A stretch of DNA of 11,001 bases from positions 20,227 through 31,227 of the forward strand of contig MU604069.1 in the NCBI GenBank assembly GCA_025201845.1, read 5' to 3'. Position 1 is the first letter of the stretch. Every line of letters begins with the position of its first letter. The position numbers and the translations under genes were made by a program. Of the stretch, positions 8,813 to 11,001 are shown piece after piece. The DNA is from Martensiomyces pterosporus. Lineage: Eukaryota; Kickxellomycota; Kickxellomycetes; Kickxellales; Kickxellaceae. Under the pieces are notes generated by a model, which made no database searches, had not been told where the DNA came from, and worked only from the letters and a program-made list of their open reading frames with translations.

Positions 8813-9202
8813 TTTGGTGGAGACGCCAGCCAGCCACAGTCAACAGTAGATGTGGGCAGCAGAGGTGCTTTAATAGACACAGCCGGGCTGCTGGCCACCT
8901 CACTTTGCGTGGCTGGCACACTTGCGTTAGTCCTCTATACCATCTATGCGCTCTTTCTCAGACCTCGCTGCTCTATTGCTCAGTCCTCTATCTTGCGAAA
9001 GCATCCAAATCCACGCAGCGGCTGAACTGCCAGTGGTGAACCTGTCTCCAGAACGGGCACTGGGTTGGATATTGCCGGTGTTGGATGTTGAGCAGCTCGT
9101 GTGCGTGCTTCAAGTGATGCATCTATTTGAAAAGGAAACAAGTGCTAACCAAGGTTTAGTGGCCACAAAGAAAGGCGTAAAATGCATGTCGGTCGTACGT
9201 GT

Positions 9203-10198
9203 TTAGGCTTCGTCAAGGTCACGCAGGAACACACCCTGCTGACCCGGGACGCCCTGCTGAGCAGGCGTGCTGTGGATATCGGACTTGTCGCTGTAGTAGC
9301 CACCAGGGTTCGCTCCCACAGGATGCTGCTGCAAAGAAGCGGGCGAGTGGCTAACAGCGACGTTGGACTGTGAGTTGGGCGACGGGTTGAACTCTGGGAA
9401 CTCGTTGTAGTCGATGTTCTTGGCGTAGTTCTTCTTCTGCTGGTGCCGGCGCCAGAACAGATACCCAATACCAGCGGCAATTAGAGCAACGATCCCAATC
9501 ACGATGCCAGCGATGCCACCACTGCTCAGTGGTTTGCTATGACTAGGAGATTCAGCGCCTGAGGCACTGCTATCGCTGCCAGTGCTCGATGGCGAGGAGC
9601 CCGATGCCGTGTTAGCCTCTGTTGCCGCTGCCGCTGAGGACTTGGGGTTGCCTGCCGTCACTGACTTTGAGGCGCTGTTGTGCTGTGTGGCTCCTGTGGC
9701 TGCGGGCGCGCCTGTTGGTGGTGCAGTTGGGTTGTTGCTAGCCACTGTTGCCGCTGAGGAGATGGTCACATTGTTGCTGTTATTGCTGTTATTGTTGCTG
9801 CTATTGTTGCTGTTATCTGTGGCGCTGTTTCCGCCACTGCTGGGAGCCGATGGTCCGGGAGCACCAGAGGTGCCAGGCTGCTGCTGGCTAGCCGATGTGG
9901 GCGGGGGCGCATTCGTATTGCTTGGAGCAGATGGCGTTGCTGGCTGTGATGGTGCGTTGGGGGTGCTGCTGGGGGTCGGAGTGGGCTGTGCGCTGGTGAC
10001 TGGGGGTGCCTCAGTGGTTGTTGGCGTGGGAGCCGGCTGTGAGGATCCTGTGTTGCTAGGGGGCGCAGAGGTGGTCGCTGCTGGCGCACTGGTGGCAGCA
10101 GCAGCAGCCGAGCTAGGGCCTTCGGAGTTCTGGCCCTCAACCACAGCCACTGCGGCAAGTGCTGCTGTGAGAACGGCCGCCAAGCGCAGTGTTTTCAT
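9203..10198 (-). CDS. Mucin-like type I membrane protein, possible Mid2-type cell-surface sensor
   Basis: The protein has 331 residues from ATG at 10198 (G at -3) to a TAA stop. The frame extends seven codons further to a TTG, but the ATG places the signal peptide exactly at the N-terminus, so I use it. Residues 1-22 are a signal peptide (MKTLRLAAVL, then Ala/Val-rich). Residues 24-227 are Ser/Thr/Pro/Ala-rich, suited to heavy O-mannosylation, with an Asn/Ser tract at 124-143 and an N-glycosylation-type NVT at 143-145. A single membrane segment spans about 228-249 (GGIAGIVIGIVALIAAGIGY), followed by a WRRHQQKK stop-transfer signal and an 80-residue cytosolic tail with YNEFPEFNP and an acidic C-terminus. 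There is no cysteine anywhere, so it lacks a WSC domain. The architecture matches Mid2/Mtl1-like wall-integrity sensors, but such low-complexity proteins evolve fast and sequence homology cannot be claimed. It could instead be a structural wall or adhesion mucin. Confidence 0.85.
   Translation of the reverse strand: MKTLRLAAVLTAALAAVAVVEGQNSEGPSSAAAAATSAPAATTSAPPSNTGSSQPAPTPTTTEAPPVTSAQPTPTPSSTPNAPSQPATPSAPSNTNAPPPTSASQQQPGTSGAPGPSAPSSGGNSATDNSNNSSNNNSNNSNNVTISSAATVASNNPTAPPTGAPAATGATQHNSASKSVTAGNPKSSAAAATEANTASGSSPSSTGSDSSASGAESPSHSKPLSSGGIAGIVIGIVALIAAGIGYLFWRRHQQKKNYAKNIDYNEFPEFNPSPNSQSNVAVSHSPASLQQHPVGANPGGYYSDKSDIHSTPAQQGVPGQQGVFLRDLDEA
9771..9817 (-). repeat. Trinucleotide-rich Asn/Ser coding tract
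   Basis: The plus strand carries mixed GTT, ATT and GCT triplets that encode Asn and Ser (AAC, AAT, AGC) on the coding strand. It lies in the ectodomain of the mucin-like protein and is probably variable in length in triplet steps. Confidence 0.8.
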
Positions 10199-10235
10199 CG
10201 CTGGTATTTCGCTGTGCAACTCGATCGGTACGACT

Positions 10236-10330
10236 GGGGAAAATAAGGGGAAAAATAAGGGGGAAAATACAGGGTTTGAGATGGTGTCAAATAGAAGTGT
10301 GGTTCGTAAAGGTCGTTAAATAGAAAGGGG
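10236..10330 (-). promoter_or_regulatory. AGGGG motif group upstream of the mucin-like gene
   Basis: AGGGG (CCCCT on the gene strand) occurs at 10246-10250, 10258-10262 and 10326-10330, within about 130 bp upstream of the start codon. The first two sit in a repeated GGGGAAAAATAA-type pattern. In yeast, CCCCT/AGGGG is the stress response element bound by Msn2/Msn4. Its use in this organism is inference, and the tract could simply be a low-complexity leader. Confidence 0.25.
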
Positions 10331-10607
10331 CAAAGAAGAAGGAAAGAATGCACTCTTTGGATTTTGCTGCCGCTGATGTTTTTGTTTTACAGCGCATCTT
10401 TGAAGTGGCCTCCAACGAAAAAAATTGTGTGAATAAGATTGTCGATCATTGCCATTCTATGGCATGATAGCCCAAATGCACACGCCAACGAGGAATTATC
10501 GCCTGGCTACAGCGCTGTCTGCGCTTGGCCGTTGTTGTTGGGGGCGGAGCTAGGAGCCGATCCAGCAAAAATAGGAACCTAGCAGCACCGATGTAGCGCG
10601 CCGCTGT

Positions 10608-10615
10608 TATAAATA
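10608..10615 (+). promoter_or_regulatory. Plus-strand TATA box candidate
   Basis: TATAAATA is an exact match to the TATAWAWR consensus on the plus strand. It lies 65 bp before an ATG at 10681. It may mark a plus-strand transcription unit, divergent from the mucin-like gene, that extends toward or past the right edge. Confidence 0.3.
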
Positions 10616-10680
10616 GCGATGCTGCTTTTGAAAGCAATATTGGAAGCAGCGCGGGAGGTGGTGCACGATCAAATCAGCAC

Positions 10681-10800
10681 ATGTTTATTAGACACAGCCA
10701 GCGAGTTCACGGCAACGCGGTACGCTTAAAAGCGCCAAAGGCAATTTCTCAAAACAAGGAAGGGAGGGTGATGACGAGGTCCGAGTCTACGCAGTCTTAG
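10681..10800 (+). CDS. Possible 39-residue open frame or first exon
   Basis: An ATG at 10681 opens a 39-residue frame beginning MFIRHSQRVH and ending at TAG (10798-10800). It is considered only because a consensus TATA box precedes it by 65 bp. The start context is poor (C at -3), there is no recognisable motif, and the sequence is basic and unremarkable. It is more likely chance than gene. Confidence 0.12.
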   Translation: MFIRHSQRVHGNAVRLKAPKAISQNKEGRVMTRSESTQS

Positions 10801-10832
10801 AACCAGCCGCAGCTATAAGCAGTGTCGAGCTA

Positions 10833-10841
10833 AAACCCTAA
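10833..10841 (+). promoter_or_regulatory. Telo-box-like AAACCCTAA
   Basis: AAACCCTAA contains the CCCTAA core recognised by Tbf1-type Myb proteins, which in several fungi act at ribosomal-protein and snoRNA gene promoters. One copy, 160 bp from the window edge, may belong to the promoter of a gene outside the window. A single 9-bp match is weak. Confidence 0.2.
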
Positions 10842-11001
10842 CATGACTAGTGTAACAAAGCCAGCTACAACTAGCTAAGAGTGAGAGGGTATTTAATATC
10901 ATGTCATAACAGAATGCATGCTATCTAAATATTCGTGGTGATTGAAAATCGGTCGTACTACTCATTTCGAGTGTTGCCATCTGGAAAAGGATACGTGGAT
11001 C

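Larger units (their letters stand above)
7184..9202. other. 2-kb region without a convincing gene
   Basis: This stretch lies between the permease start and the stop of the mucin-like gene, so it should hold the permease promoter and leader on its left and the 3' end of the mucin-like gene on its right. Short open frames occur on both strands, but none has a recognisable domain, and the longest (8014-8700, minus) crosses a tandem duplication that shifts its frame. I looked for tRNA, 5S rRNA and U6 signatures by eye and saw none. Confidence 0.6.
10199..11001. other. 803-bp non-coding region at the right edge
   Basis: This region contains the promoter and leader of the mucin-like gene on its left. 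On the gene strand no ATG occurs from 10199 to 10394, consistent with a 5' leader. Further right are promoter-like signs on the plus strand (TATAAATA, AAACCCTAA) that may belong to a gene beyond the window. No long open frame or recognisable RNA gene is seen. Confidence 0.5.

Noticed and set aside
8871..8884. Short match TAGACACAGCC shared with about 10690
   Set aside because: The match is only 11 bp with weak similarity around it, so chance explains it.
10199..10219. N-terminal extension of the mucin-like protein to a TTG codon
   Set aside because: TTG is an unlikely start in a fungal nuclear gene. The ATG at 10198 places the signal peptide directly at the N-terminus.
9582..10319. Plus-strand 245-codon frame with long leucine runs
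   Set aside because: It is the antisense of the Asn/Ser and Ser/Thr/Pro-rich tracts of the mucin-like gene; the leucine runs come from reading the triplet repeat on the other strand.

Overview
This window looks like nuclear DNA of a filamentous or early-diverging fungus. Three protein genes are visible. All three lie on the minus strand, appear uninterrupted by introns, and are separated by 0.6-2 kb of non-coding DNA. The first two are a poly-HAMP hybrid histidine kinase of the fungal group III (Nik1/Os-1) type and a fungal-type SulP sulfate permease. Long intronless genes would fit an intron-poor zoopagomycete such as a Kickxellales (Coemansia-like) genome, but that placement is an inference, not something the sequence proves.

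Layout from left to right. Positions 1-4328 (minus) hold the N-terminal 1,442 codons of the histidine kinase. The gene runs off the left edge, so its kinase and receiver domains are outside the window. Most of it is a tandem array of 92-residue (276-bp) HAMP repeats in exact register, preceded by a serine/proline-rich N-terminus, a short coiled coil and a cysteine cluster. Positions 4329-4939 form a compact intergenic region that must serve as kinase leader/promoter and as the 3' end of the permease gene. It has no ATG on the kinase strand for about 550 bp and contains a CAG-type repeat. Positions 4940-7183 (minus) encode a complete 747-residue SulP permease with membrane core and C-terminal STAS domain. 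Positions 7184-9202 show no convincing gene; they hold a TG microsatellite, a TATA-like box, short palindromes and a perfect 76-bp tandem duplication. Positions 9203-10198 (minus) encode a 331-residue secreted-then-anchored mucin-like protein with one transmembrane segment, resembling Mid2-type cell-surface sensors. Positions 10199-11001 are non-coding or promoter-like, with AGGGG motifs, a plus-strand TATA box, a 39-codon open frame and a telo-box-like AAACCCTAA.

The genes are not an operon. A loose common theme is response to the outside world: osmotic or cell-wall signalling (kinase, possible wall sensor) and nutrient uptake (sulfate). The main unusual features are the large number of HAMP repeats in the kinase, the mosaic relationships among those repeats, and the cysteine cluster where the first, degenerate HAMP begins. 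I see no mobile element, tRNA, rRNA, CRISPR array or evident new system.
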